Below are positions 15,645-24,635 of a stretch of DNA of 64,000 nucleotides, one piece after another. The stretch is taken from the NCBI RefSeq assembly GCF_003627215.1, contig NZ_CP032677.1, positions 3,105,501 through 3,169,500 of the forward strand, read 5' to 3'. Source of the stretch: Pseudomonas sp. Leaf58 (GTDB taxonomy: Bacteria; Pseudomonadota; Gammaproteobacteria; Pseudomonadales; Pseudomonadaceae). The notes below the pieces were generated by a model. That model saw only the letters and a list, made by a program, of their open reading frames with translations. It was not told the DNA's origin and did not search any database. The translations under genes were made by a program, and so were the position numbers. The number at the start of each line of letters is the position of its first letter. Position 1 is the first letter of the stretch.

Positions 15645-18600
15645 GCGACTCGCGCTTCAACCTTTCTGCGCTGGCCGTGCGGGAGCGCTCCACCACCCTC
15701 TTTCTGATCTTACTGATTGCCATCGCCGGGACCTTGGCATTTTTCAAGCTGGGGCGTGCAGAAGACCCGCCGTTTACCGTCAAGCAGATGACCATTGTTG
15801 CCGCCTGGCCTGGCGCCACCGCTCAAGAAATGCAGGACCTGGTTGCCGAGCCGCTTGAAAAGCGCATGCAGGAGCTGCGCTGGTATGACCGCACTGAAAC
15901 CTACACCCGGGCCGGGCTCGCATTCAGCGTGGTATTTCTGCGTGACAGCACACCACCGTCGCAAGTCCCGGAAGCTTTCTACCAGGCGCGCAAAAAGCTC
16001 GGTGATGAAGCCAAGACGCTGCCAGCGGGCGTCATTGGCCCAATGATCAACGACGAGTTCTCGGACGTCACCTTTGCAGTTTATGCCTTGAAGGCTAAAG
16101 GTGAGCCGCAGCGCCAACTGGTACGGGACGCGGAATCGCTGCGTCAGCGTTTGCTGCATGTACCCGGCGTGAAAAAGATCAACATCCTTGGTGAACAGGC
16201 GGAGCGAATCTTCGTGTCGTTTTCCCATGATCGCCTGGCGACGTTGGGCGTTACACCTCAGGATATCTTCGCCGCCCTTAACAACCAGAATGCACTGACA
16301 CCCGCCGGTTCTGTTGAATCCCAGGGGCCACAGGTGGTGATACGGGTGGACGGCGCCTTCGACCAACTGGCGAAAATCCGTGAAACGCCTATCGCCGCGC
16401 AAGGACGGATCCTCAAATTATCCGATGTGGCGCAGGTACAACGCGGTTATGAAGACCCGGCTACCTTCCTTGTACGCAATGGCGGCGAGCCGGCACTGCT
16501 GCTCGGTATAGTGATGCGCGAAGGATGGAACGGCCTGGATCTGGGCAAGGCACTCGATGCCGAGACGACGCAGATCAACGAAAGCATGCCGTTAGGCATG
16601 ACGCTGAGCAAAGTCACCGACCAAGCCGTAAACATCAGCTCGTCGGTTGACGAATTCATGGTCAAGTTCTTTGTCGCATTGCTGGTGGTGATGCTGGTGT
16701 GTTTCATCAGCATGGGCTGGCGCGTTGGGGTCGTGGTAGCGGCTGCCGTGCCGCTGACCTTGGCCATTGTGTTCGTGGTGATGGCTGCAACCGGCAAGAG
16801 CTTCGACCGTATTACCCTAGGTTCACTGATTCTTGCCCTCGGCTTGCTCGTCGATGACGCCATCATCGCCATTGAAATGATGGTGGTGAAAATGGAAGAA
16901 GGCTATGACCGCCTGAGCGCTTCGGCATATGCGTGGAGCCACACTGCCGCCCCCATGCTCGCCGGGACGCTTGTCACTGCCATCGGCTTCATGCCCAACG
17001 GCTTCGCTCAATCTACCGCCGGTGAGTACACCAGCAACATGTTCTGGATCGTCGGCATCGCGCTGGTTGCCTCCTGGCTAGTCGCAGTAGCGTTTACCCC
17101 GTACCTTGGGGTCAAGATGTTGCCGGCTATCAAAACCGTGGAAGGTGGCCACGCAGCGATTTACGATACCCGCCACTACAATCGATTCCGCTCGTTACTG
17201 GCCCGGGTCATCGCCCATAAATGGCTGGTGGCAGGCGCTGTTATCGGCGCATTGGTGGTAGCGGTACTGGGCATGGGCCTGGTCAAAAAGCAGTTCTTCC
17301 CAACCTCCGATCGGCCTGAGGTGCTCGTCGAGTTGCAGATGCCGTATGGCACTTCAATCGAGCAGACCCAGGCCACCGCGATCAAGGTTGAATCGTGGCT
17401 GCGCAAGCAAGAAGAGGCAAAAATCGTGACCGCTTACATCGGTCAAGGCCCCCCTCGTTTCTTCTTGGCGATGGCGCCTGAGCTGCCCGACCCTTCGTTT
17501 GCAAAGATCGTCGTACTCACTGACAGCCAGGAGGCCCGAGAGGCTCTCAAATACCGCCTTCGCGAGGCTGCCTCAGAGGGGCTAGCGCCTGAAGCGCAAG
17601 TGCGGGTGACCCAACTGGTATTCGGCCCGTACTCCCCGTTCCCGGTAGCCTACAGAGTGATGGGGCCCGATAAATCGCAATTGCGCCAGATTACTGCCCG
17701 CGTTCAAGAGGTGCTGCATGCCAGCCCGATGATGAAAACCGTGAACAGCGATTGGGGCGCACTTGTACCCACCCTGCACTTCGCGCTGGAGCAAGATCGC
17801 TTGCAGGCTGTTGGCCTAACCTCGAACGCAGTAGCCCAGCAGTTGCAGTTCCTGCTCTCGGGCGTACCCATCACGACGGTGCGCGAAGATATCCGCTCGG
17901 TGCAGGTAGTAGGCCGAGCGGCGGGAGATATTCGGCTCGATCCCTCCCAAATAGAAGACTTCACCCTTATTGGCGCTGCCGGTCAAAAGATACCGCTGTC
18001 GCAGATTGGCGAAGTGAGCGTGCGCATGGAAGAACCCATTCTACGGCGCCGTGATCGCACACCCACGATCACCGTCCGTGGCGACATTGCCGAGGGGCTA
18101 CAGCCTCCGGACGTTTCCACAGCGATGTGGCACGCGCTGCAGCCGATCATCGCGACGCTACCGGCGGGTTACCGCATCGAGATGGCAGGCTCCATTGAAG
18201 AGTCGGGCAAGGCAAGCCAGGCGATCCTGCCGTTATTGCCCATCATGATCGCGCTCACCTTGCTGATCATCATCCTTCAGGTGCGCTCGATCTCGGCGAT
18301 GGTCATGGTGTTTCTGACCTCACCGTTGGGGCTGATCGGCGTGGTGCCTGTGCTGTTGCTGTTCGGGCAACCCTTCGGGATCAACGCGCTTGTCGGCTTG
18401 ATTGCGCTGTCAGGCATTCTGATGCGCAACACCCTGATCTTGATAGGGCAAATACACCACAACGAACAACAAGGCCTCGACCCGTTCAAGGCCGTGGTAG
18501 AGGCCACGGTGCAGCGTGCAAGGCCCGTGTTGCTGACAGCGCTGGCGGCCATCCTGGCGTTTATCCCACTTACCCATTCGGTGTTCTGGGGCACGTTGGC

Positions 18601-18721
18601 CTACACGCTAATCGGCGGCACGTTGGTCGGCACGGTCATGACCCTGGTGTTCCTCCCCGCAATGTACGCAATCTGGTTCAAGATCCGCCCGGCACCACAG
18701 AGGATGGGTAACACAGCCTAA
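15641..18721 (+). CDS. RND efflux permease
   Basis: A 1026-residue inner-membrane proton antiporter with the RND layout: helix 1 after FNLSALAVRERST, a large porter loop, a helix bundle near residues 340-500, a second loop and a C-terminal bundle. The helix-4 proton-relay aspartates are seen in LGLLVDDAIIAIEMM. Its size and two-gene operon resemble MexK-type pumps. It would expel hydrophobic drugs or biocides with the adaptor upstream. It ends before a strong hairpin. Substrate range cannot be inferred; the TetR gene upstream is its likely regulator. Confidence 0.93.
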   Translation: MSDSRFNLSALAVRERSTTLFLILLIAIAGTLAFFKLGRAEDPPFTVKQMTIVAAWPGATAQEMQDLVAEPLEKRMQELRWYDRTETYTRAGLAFSVVFLRDSTPPSQVPEAFYQARKKLGDEAKTLPAGVIGPMINDEFSDVTFAVYALKAKGEPQRQLVRDAESLRQRLLHVPGVKKINILGEQAERIFVSFSHDRLATLGVTPQDIFAALNNQNALTPAGSVESQGPQVVIRVDGAFDQLAKIRETPIAAQGRILKLSDVAQVQRGYEDPATFLVRNGGEPALLLGIVMREGWNGLDLGKALDAETTQINESMPLGMTLSKVTDQAVNISSSVDEFMVKFFVALLVVMLVCFISMGWRVGVVVAAAVPLTLAIVFVVMAATGKSFDRITLGSLILALGLLVDDAIIAIEMMVVKMEEGYDRLSASAYAWSHTAAPMLAGTLVTAIGFMPNGFAQSTAGEYTSNMFWIVGIALVASWLVAVAFTPYLGVKMLPAIKTVEGGHAAIYDTRHYNRFRSLLARVIAHKWLVAGAVIGALVVAVLGMGLVKKQFFPTSDRPEVLVELQMPYGTSIEQTQATAIKVESWLRKQEEAKIVTAYIGQGPPRFFLAMAPELPDPSFAKIVVLTDSQEAREALKYRLREAASEGLAPEAQVRVTQLVFGPYSPFPVAYRVMGPDKSQLRQITARVQEVLHASPMMKTVNSDWGALVPTLHFALEQDRLQAVGLTSNAVAQQLQFLLSGVPITTVREDIRSVQVVGRAAGDIRLDPSQIEDFTLIGAAGQKIPLSQIGEVSVRMEEPILRRRDRTPTITVRGDIAEGLQPPDVSTAMWHALQPIIATLPAGYRIEMAGSIEESGKASQAILPLLPIMIALTLLIIILQVRSISAMVMVFLTSPLGLIGVVPVLLLFGQPFGINALVGLIALSGILMRNTLILIGQIHHNEQQGLDPFKAVVEATVQRARPVLLTALAAILAFIPLTHSVFWGTLAYTLIGGTLVGTVMTLVFLPAMYAIWFKIRPAPQRMGNTA

Positions 18722-18747
18722 GGCTGGCGAAATGCCGTTGGCAACGC

Positions 18748-18776
18748 CAGCCCCTTCGGCACACGCGAAGGGGCTG
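18748..18776. terminator. Hairpin between convergent efflux and DUF3618 genes
   Basis: An 11-bp stem CAGCCCCTTCG/CGAAGGGGCTG with a 7-base loop sits just after the permease stop and near the end of the convergent DUF3618 gene. There is no T-run. Confidence 0.6.
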
Positions 18777-18796
18777 GTGACTGCCAGGCGCCAGGG

Positions 18797-19603
18797 TCAG
18801 GGAGTGAAGCCCAAACCTGAAGAGAGGTCAGCCCCTTCAGCAGTGCGCCCTGACGAGGTTGGCGGCTTGTCCTTGGTGTGGTCAAGAGACTGCTCGACAG
18901 ACGCCTTCACCTCGCTGCCTTTGGCCTTGAGCGTGTCGGTCACCCGATCACTGGCGGCCCCCATGAGCTGATCTTCCTTTTCGGTACCGGGCAACGCCGC
19001 CCCTAATGCAGCCCCCAAGGCAATACCTAGCGCGGCCAGCACCAGCGGCTGCTCCTGCAGCAGATGGTCGAACTGGCCTTTCAATGCGCTCGCCTGGTCG
19101 CCAACCTTGTGCGCGGAACTGCGCAGGGTATCGGCGGACGCGCCCACAGAATCACGCGCACCGCTGCCCAACTCGCTGGCCCGGTCGCGCATGTCATGCG
19201 CTTTCATGCGCACTTTCTGGCTGGCATCATGCACCGCCTCCCCCGCCGAGGCGAACGCGCCCTTCACGGTATCCACCGCCTCGCCGAGCTTGTCGCCCAG
19301 CCCTGGCCCCGGGTGCACCGGCCCAGGGTTGAACGGGCGGTTCTGGTTTAGCCCCAACCAGGCCAGGCCCAGCACGGTCAGGGTGGCGGGCACGGGGTTA
19401 TTCTTGAGGGTGGTGCCTAGGTTCTGGAAGAATTCGCCGCCATTGCCCTTGGCATAGGCCAGCAGGCGGTCGACCATCTGGCCTGGGCTAAGCCGCTGCT
19501 CCAAGGCATCGACCAGGTCGCTGATATGCTCGCGCTTGGCATTGATTTCCTGCTCGAGCAGGTCCGGGTCTTTGTGCGCCTCATGTTCAAAGGACGTGGT
19601 CAT
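18797..19603 (-). CDS. DUF3618 membrane-associated protein
   Basis: A 268-residue protein. The N-terminal domain (DLLEQEINAKREHISDLVDALEQRLSPGQMVDRLL) matches DUF3618. A hydrophobic segment near residue 75 (VPATLTVLGLAWLGL) and another near 195 (PLVLAALGIALGAALGAAL) flank a long helical region. Such proteins occur with YqjE-like holin-type and YqjD-like proteins in envelope-stress operons. Its start overlaps the upstream gene by 4 bp. The function is not known; a membrane-tethered scaffold or stress protein is the usual guess. Confidence 0.85.
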   Translation of the reverse strand: MTTSFEHEAHKDPDLLEQEINAKREHISDLVDALEQRLSPGQMVDRLLAYAKGNGGEFFQNLGTTLKNNPVPATLTVLGLAWLGLNQNRPFNPGPVHPGPGLGDKLGEAVDTVKGAFASAGEAVHDASQKVRMKAHDMRDRASELGSGARDSVGASADTLRSSAHKVGDQASALKGQFDHLLQEQPLVLAALGIALGAALGAALPGTEKEDQLMGAASDRVTDTLKAKGSEVKASVEQSLDHTKDKPPTSSGRTAEGADLSSGLGFTP

Positions 19604-20031
19604 GGCAGTTTCCTCTTCAGCGTGTCCTTGTCCTGCTGCATGGCATGCAGGGTACGGTCAGGGGCCAGTTGAGTGGGCGCGAACTGCTTTTTGCCCGACT
19701 GCAGCATGACGAAGCCGATCACCACCGTAACCGCCCCGACAATCAAGGCTGCCAGCCATGGCTGGACGACCAGTGCCAAGGCATAGACCGCCGCCAGCAA
19801 CAGGATGACGAAGCCTGCCAGTACCACGATCGCCCCTGCCGCCACGGCCGCGGTGCCGGCCTTCAAGGTGGCCAGGTTGTGCTGCAGCTCGGCCTTGGCC
19901 AATGCCAGTTCCTTGGTGAACAGCTCTGGCACTTCCCGCATCAGCTGACGCAGCAGGCCACCGACGCCGACCGGGTCGTCAGGCGGGGTGTGTAACCCTG
20001 GGGTAGTGTGCAAAGGATCTTTGTTCATCAT
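19600..20031 (-). CDS. Phage-holin-family (YqjE-like) membrane protein
   Basis: A 143-residue protein with an amphipathic N-terminus (LLRQLMREVPELFTKELALAKAELQ) and two hydrophobic helices (GTAAVAAGAIVVLAGFVILL and WLAALIVGAVTVVIGFVML). This is the Phage_holin_3_6/YqjE pattern. Despite the name, chromosomal members are not lysis proteins and are usually part of YqjCDE-like stress operons. It is coupled by 4-bp overlaps to the genes on both sides, so the three proteins are made together. Confidence 0.85.
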   Translation of the reverse strand: MMNKDPLHTTPGLHTPPDDPVGVGGLLRQLMREVPELFTKELALAKAELQHNLATLKAGTAAVAAGAIVVLAGFVILLLAAVYALALVVQPWLAALIVGAVTVVIGFVMLQSGKKQFAPTQLAPDRTLHAMQQDKDTLKRKLP

Positions 20032-20630
20032 TCGCCTCCTTTCAGCGGGTCGCGCTCGAACGGGCTGCCACTGACTGGCGTGCCGGCACCAGGCCCGATG
20101 GGATCGACGGGGGTAAAAGGTTCGCGGGTGGATACGTCACTGCCGCGGTCGGGCGTTACCGGTTGCGTATGCCGGGGCTCGGCCAAGCCAGCCGCGGCAG
20201 GCTCGGGCGGGCTTGGCGCATGGGTGGCGCTGGCGCGCATGAAACGCGAAATGGCAAAGCCGACTGCCACGCTGCCGGCCAGGAACAGGGCCGGGTTGCT
20301 CCGCGCCAACTGCGCCCCGCGCTGCAACAAGCTTTCGGCGCTTTCGTGGCGCACCTGTTCGGCAAACTCGCCTACGCACTCCGCCGCCTGCGTGAGGTAC
20401 TGCGAAAGCCCAAGGCTGTCGTTGCCTTGCAGCGCTGTTGCCGCCGAGCGGGCGCCTTCCTCGAGCGATTCGAGCTGATCGGCCGCCGTGTCGCGATAGT
20501 GCTCGAATTGCTCGCCGCCCTTTTGCCTGGCCTCACCCAGCAGTGCCCCGGCTTCTTCCCCGATGGCGTGCATGTGGTCTTGGCCGCGGTCGGGTGGAGA
20601 GGTCGAACTTTGATCGGTCGTTTCCATCAT
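20028..20630 (-). CDS. YqjD-like protein with C-terminal membrane anchor
   Basis: A 200-residue protein, first gene of a three-gene minus-strand operon. Most of it is a charged, alanine-rich helical region (EEAGALLGEARQKGGEQFEH, ESLLQRGAQLARSNPALF) followed by one membrane helix (LFLAGSVAVGFAISRFM) and a proline-rich tail. The helix-plus-anchor layout resembles YqjD/ElaB ribosome-associated membrane proteins, but similarity is structural only. The double Met start (MMETTDQ) leaves a 3-bp uncertainty. Confidence 0.75.
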   Translation of the reverse strand: MMETTDQSSTSPPDRGQDHMHAIGEEAGALLGEARQKGGEQFEHYRDTAADQLESLEEGARSAATALQGNDSLGLSQYLTQAAECVGEFAEQVRHESAESLLQRGAQLARSNPALFLAGSVAVGFAISRFMRASATHAPSPPEPAAAGLAEPRHTQPVTPDRGSDVSTREPFTPVDPIGPGAGTPVSGSPFERDPLKGGE

Positions 20631-20969
20631 GACGCCCTCGAAGATGATTGTTGGACAAATGCCGAATTTAGCCGGGCATTCATTCGAAGGACGTAGCGAA
20701 GCTGCGCTGAGTTCACTTGCGATGATCTGTGACAGTTGCCCAGCGGCCTAATGGCCGGCGCCCCGGTAACCTCGGGGCGATGCATTGGTGCATGGCCCCA
20801 ACTACCGCCTGACCGTGGCGGCTGACCCCGCATTCAACCAGACCCAGCCGTGAGCGATCTGGCAGCCAGCATTGAACCCGGTGCGTTGATCAGCCGATTT
20901 GAACCTTGCCGCTTACGCCTCACTCCACCGGAGGCAATCGTGATTTTTCCGAACCTGACGAGGTGTTTC
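20631..20969. other. Divergent intergenic region, no gene seen
   Basis: This 339-bp gap separates the stress operon from the hemerythrin gene. It contains ATGCA-TTGG-TGCAT near 20781 and a GC hairpin CGCCCCG/CGGGGCG just before it. A frame upstream of the hemerythrin start is open but lacks a ribosome-binding site. Confidence 0.5.
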
Positions 20970-21434
20970 ATGAACGCTATCGAACTGCTGATCCAAGATC
21001 ATGTACTGGTGAAGAAACTGCTGGAAGAACTGGCCTCCACCACCGAACGCGCCGTGAAAAAACGCGCCGAGTTGCTCGAACGGATCAAACAAGAAGTGTC
21101 CATCCATACCGCCCTGGAAGAAGAACTGCTGTACCCGGCCATCAAGCAGGCCGGCGGCAAGGAAGAAGCCAAGATGTATTACGAAGCCAAGGAAGAGCAC
21201 CGCACTGTCGATTCGCTGGTACTGCCGGACTTGCTGCAAACCGAAACCGGCACCGTCGAGTTCGCCGGGCGGGTGAAAGTGCTGAAGGAGCTGCTGGAGC
21301 ACCATATCGAAGAAGAAGAAAGCGAGCTGTTCCCAACGGCCCGCAAGCTGCTGGGCAAGCAGCAACTGGACGAGCTGGGCCAGGCCATGGAAGCGCAGAA
21401 GAAACTGCTTAAAGGCGAACAACGTGCCGCCTGA
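20970..21434 (+). CDS. Hemerythrin-domain protein
   Basis: A 154-residue protein started at the ATG at 20970 (MNAIELLIQDHVLVKKLLEE). It shows the hemerythrin HHE pattern: histidine in QDHVLV, HTALEEELLYPAI, EEHRTVDSLVL and HHIEEEESELFPTA, which together bind a di-iron centre. Such small cytoplasmic proteins bind oxygen or NO or buffer iron and are often stress-induced. It neighbours envelope and osmotic stress genes. A frame 120 bp longer exists but has no family-like sequence. Confidence 0.9.
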   Translation: MNAIELLIQDHVLVKKLLEELASTTERAVKKRAELLERIKQEVSIHTALEEELLYPAIKQAGGKEEAKMYYEAKEEHRTVDSLVLPDLLQTETGTVEFAGRVKVLKELLEHHIEEEESELFPTARKLLGKQQLDELGQAMEAQKKLLKGEQRAA

Positions 21435-21458
21435 TACTCACCTGCGAGGAGCTACGCC

Positions 21459-21602
21459 ATGATCGACCCCAACCACCCCGACCCGTACGTCGATGAAGTG
21501 CCACACAACCCCGGCGAGCCGGTCCCCACGCCTGAACCGGAACAGCAGGCACCCGACTGGCCGGAAGGCCAGGTGCCGCCGGAGGAGCAGTCCGACGGCT
21601 GA
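21459..21602 (+). CDS. Short proline- and glutamate-rich protein (47 residues)
   Basis: ATG at 21459 has GAGGA eight bases upstream, and the frame encodes MIDPNHPDPYVDEVPHNPG and so on to EEQSDG. Proline and acidic residues dominate; it should be disordered. It lies 24 bp after the hemerythrin gene on the same strand, so the two are probably co-transcribed. No family or function is recognised. The strong ribosome-binding site and protein-like composition support it as a real gene that length cut-offs would miss. Confidence 0.6.
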   Translation: MIDPNHPDPYVDEVPHNPGEPVPTPEPEQQAPDWPEGQVPPEEQSDG

Positions 21603-21772
21603 AGCTCATGCCCCGCGGGCTCGGCAGTGATGGTGGGTTTGTAGCGATCCGATCGAACTGCGCCGGCCCCCTCTCCCCCTAATGACTGTAGGCGCGCTTG
21701 CAACTGCGCTGCGTGTGCCGGCAAGCCCGCCCTACCGTCACCCAATCCTCGCGCAAGGAGGCAAGCCCCGTC

Positions 21773-22882
21773 ATGAGTGATCGCATCATCGCACTGTTCG
21801 CTGACACCACCCTGTTCGGCATTTCCATTGTCAACCTGTTGCTCGCCTTGGGCGTCGCCCTGGTGACCTTTCTGGTCGCCCGGGCAGCCATCGGTTTTTT
21901 GCTACGGCGGGTCAGGCGCTGGTCAGAACACGACGGGGCACTGAGCCAAGTGCTGGCCAAGGTGCTCGCCGGCACCAGCAACTTCCTGCTGCTGCTCGCT
22001 TCGCTGCTGGTCGGCCTGAGCATGCTCGACCTGCCCGAGCGCTGGCTGACCCGAGTGGGTAGCCTGTGGTTCGTGGTGGCGGCGTTGCAGATCGGCTTGT
22101 GGGCCAACCGCGCCATCGGCCTGGGCCTGAGCCGCTACTTCGCCCGGCACCGCGCCGATGGGTTGAACCAGGGCAGCGCGCTGGCCACGCTGTCGGCATG
22201 GGGTGCGCGGGTGCTGCTGTGGTCAGTGGTGCTGCTGGCGATGCTCTCCAATCTGGGGGTTAACATCACCGCTTTCGTCGCCAGCCTGGGGGTAGGCGGT
22301 ATTGCGGTTGCGCTGGCCGTGCAGAACATTCTTGGCGACCTGTTCGCCTCGCTGTCGATTGCCGTGGACAAGCCGTTCGAGGTGGGCGACTTCATTGTCA
22401 TCGGCCCGCTGGCCGGCACCGTGGAGCACGTGGGGTTGAAGACCACGCGCATCCGCAGCTTGGGCGGTGAGCAGATTGTCATGGCCAACGCCAGCATGAT
22501 CAGCAGCACCATCCAGAACTACAAGCGCCTGCAGGAGCGACGGATCGTGTTCGAGTTCGGCCTGTCCTACGACACGCCAACCGACGCGGTAAAAAAAGCA
22601 CCCAGCCTCGTCGAGGAAGCGATCAAGGCGCAGGAACACGTGCGCTTCGACCGTGCTCACCTGCGCGGCTTCGGCAAAGAAGCGCTGGAGTTCGAGTGCG
22701 TGTATATCGTCAAGGACCCCGGCTACAACTTGTACATGGACATTCAGCAAGCGATCAATTTCCGTCTGCTCGAACGCTTCGCGAAAATCGGCGCCAAATT
22801 CGCCGTACCGGTACGTGCGATCAAGGTCACAGCCTTGCCTGAAGACTCACGCCGTGGGCCTCAGAACATGCAGGTGGGATAA
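21773..22882 (+). CDS. Small-conductance mechanosensitive channel (MscS family)
   Basis: A 369-residue protein started at 21773, with AAGGAGG about 11 bp upstream. Four hydrophobic segments lead to the glycine-alanine pore helix and MscS signature (VASLGVGGIAVALAVQNILG, then DLFASLSIAVDKPFEVGDFI), followed by the beta domain (GTVEHVGLKTTRIRSLGGEQ) and a cytoplasmic cage. It opens under membrane tension to release solutes on osmotic downshock. Its neighbours are stress and envelope genes. Confidence 0.93.
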   Translation: MSDRIIALFADTTLFGISIVNLLLALGVALVTFLVARAAIGFLLRRVRRWSEHDGALSQVLAKVLAGTSNFLLLLASLLVGLSMLDLPERWLTRVGSLWFVVAALQIGLWANRAIGLGLSRYFARHRADGLNQGSALATLSAWGARVLLWSVVLLAMLSNLGVNITAFVASLGVGGIAVALAVQNILGDLFASLSIAVDKPFEVGDFIVIGPLAGTVEHVGLKTTRIRSLGGEQIVMANASMISSTIQNYKRLQERRIVFEFGLSYDTPTDAVKKAPSLVEEAIKAQEHVRFDRAHLRGFGKEALEFECVYIVKDPGYNLYMDIQQAINFRLLERFAKIGAKFAVPVRAIKVTALPEDSRRGPQNMQVG

Positions 22883-23006
22883 CCACGCCGGTGTCTATCA
22901 GCACCCTGGCATCCGGTGTGCCTGCCACCCACCATCCGTCAGTCGCACTGCACTGTTGCTGGCGATACCGGCCGAACACAGGGTAACCACTCGTAAAGGA
23001 GTTCCC

Positions 23007-23363
23007 ATGAAAAACCTCAAGCCTCATGCGTTACTGCTGGCGCTGTGCTTGGCGGCCAGCGCCGCCTTCGCGCAGGCCGCCACCGACATGAACGATCAGC
23101 GGGGCCCTGGCACGCAACCGCAAGGCAGCGGGCAGATGGGCGACCAAGGCGCAGCCTCCGGCGCCGGCACGCCTGCGGATGGCCTGGGTACCGGGTCTGG
23201 CGGAACCGATGACAATGGCACTGACAACACCGGTGGCGATGGCACCACTGACGGCTCAAGTAGCGGCCGCGACGGATCGCCAAGCGCTAGCCCCGGCAGC
23301 GCGACGGATAGCGGGCACGGCGGTGCCACTGGCTCGGGCTCCAGCAGCGGTTCCGGCAGTTGA
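23007..23363 (+). CDS. Secreted Gly/Ser/Thr/Asp-rich low-complexity protein
   Basis: A 118-residue protein with a clear signal peptide (LLLALCLAASAAFAQA). The mature part is almost wholly glycine, serine, threonine and aspartate in loose GTG/GTDD/GSG repeats, without cysteines. AAAGGAG lies 5 bp before the ATG. It should be an unstructured periplasmic or outer-surface protein. No family is recognised. Length variation between strains would be expected in the repeat-like tail. Confidence 0.75.
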   Translation: MKNLKPHALLLALCLAASAAFAQAATDMNDQRGPGTQPQGSGQMGDQGAASGAGTPADGLGTGSGGTDDNGTDNTGGDGTTDGSSSGRDGSPSASPGSATDSGHGGATGSGSSSGSGS

Positions 23364-23409
23364 AGGCTGTCGTTAAGCCGCGTTCGAGGATACGTGTTGC
23401 TCGAACAGC

Positions 23410-24207
23410 CTATGGCCGCCGGCGACGTGTACCCAGTTCGATCCACACGGGCGCATGGTCGCTGGCCTTGGCTTGATTACGCACCCAGGCATCGACGCCC
23501 GCCGCCTTCAAGTAAGGCGCAAGGTCGGGGTTGAGCAGCAAATGGTCGATGCGCAACCCGGCGTTACGCGCCCAGTGGTTGCGAAAGTAATCCCAGAAAG
23601 TGTAAATGCGCTGCTCGGGATAGCACTGGCGAATGGCATCGACCCAGCCCTGCTGCAGCAGTTGCTGGTAGCACGCTCGCGACTCGGGCTGCAGCAGCGC
23701 GTCCTTCAACCACGACTGCGGGTTATAGATGTCCATGTCGGTAGGTACCACGTTGAAATCGCCCGCCAGCACCGTGGGATGGCCGTTGGCACACAACCCT
23801 TTCGCATGCGTATTCAGGCACTCGAACCAGCGCAGCTTGTAATCGAACTTCGGCCCGGGTTGCGGGTTGCCGTTGGGCAGGTACAGGCAGGCCACCAGCA
23901 CGCCGTGAGCTGCAGCTTCGAGGTAGCGGCTCTGGCTGTCGTCCTCCATGCCTGGCAGGCCGCGGCGTACTTCCAGCGGTTCGCTGCCTCGGGCCAAAAT
24001 GGCCACGCCGTTCCACGCAGGCTGCCCGTGATAGAGGCAGCCATAACCAGCTGCTTCCAGCGCCTGGCGCGGGAACTGCTGATCGGCAGCTTTCAGCTCC
24101 TGCAGGCAGGCGATGTCGGGCTGTTCCCGTTGCAGCCAGGCCAACAGTGCCGGCAGGCGGCTGCGGATGCCGTTGATATTGAACGTGGCAATTTTCAGCG
24201 CTTTCAT
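23410..24207 (-). CDS. xth: Exodeoxyribonuclease III (AP endonuclease family)
   Basis: A 265-residue member of the EEP nuclease superfamily. Metal and catalytic residues are visible: asparagine in FNINGIRSRL, glutamate in CLQELKA, GDFNVVPTDMDIYNP, and the final KASDHAPVW. It cuts DNA 5' to abasic sites and digests 3' ends during base excision repair. Its start overlaps a small upstream gene by 4 bp. Pseudomonads carry more than one paralogue, so this may not be the main XthA. Confidence 0.92.
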   Translation of the reverse strand: MKALKIATFNINGIRSRLPALLAWLQREQPDIACLQELKAADQQFPRQALEAAGYGCLYHGQPAWNGVAILARGSEPLEVRRGLPGMEDDSQSRYLEAAAHGVLVACLYLPNGNPQPGPKFDYKLRWFECLNTHAKGLCANGHPTVLAGDFNVVPTDMDIYNPQSWLKDALLQPESRACYQQLLQQGWVDAIRQCYPEQRIYTFWDYFRNHWARNAGLRIDHLLLNPDLAPYLKAAGVDAWVRNQAKASDHAPVWIELGTRRRRP

Positions 24208-24446
24208 GCGTCGGGGTCGTTCACATGGGCCTGCACGGCATCCTGCAGGGCGTGCACATGGGCGTCATCGGCCAAAGCCTTGAGTGCCAGCCAATCGTCC
24301 CAATCGATGGCGCCATCGTCACGCAAGGCCTCGGCGGTGCGCAGCAGTTCATGGTGGTAGGCATCCGGCGACTCACGCCGGTAACTGATGTCGTCGTACT
24401 GCGCATACCAGGCCTCAAGTTCGGGGATGCTGCGTTCAATGCTCAT
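24204..24446 (-). CDS. Conserved small protein of unknown function upstream of exonuclease III
   Basis: An 80-residue acidic protein (MSIERSIPELEAWYAQYDDI, DAYHHELLRTAEALRDDGAI, DWDDWLALKALADDA). It is predicted soluble and helical. A 4-bp overlap with the exonuclease gene implies coupled translation, so a role with DNA repair is possible but not shown. No domain is recognised. Confidence 0.75.
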   Translation of the reverse strand: MSIERSIPELEAWYAQYDDISYRRESPDAYHHELLRTAEALRDDGAIDWDDWLALKALADDAHVHALQDAVQAHVNDPDA

Positions 24447-24584
24447 TAGCGGGCCCTCGCTGTACCCTTTGCATTAAGAGCGCGGCCATGGCGCGACGTT
24501 CAACTGCGATGCTTCTGCGAGGCTGCGGTTGCGTTTGGGATACGGCCCACTTGGCAAGGCCCTTTGGCCGAAACGAGCTCGCCA

Positions 24585-24605
24585 CGAACCGGGAGTCCCG
24601 GTTCG
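24585..24605. terminator. Perfect hairpin downstream of the membrane-protein gene
   Basis: Ten bases CGAACCGGGA are perfectly mirrored by TCCCGGTTCG with a one-base centre. It lies about 30 bp beyond the stop of the minus-strand membrane protein and upstream of the exonuclease operon; only short T-runs are nearby. Confidence 0.5.
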
Positions 24606-24635
24606 CGGCGTAATTAAAAAGCGTTGCTCAGGTAA

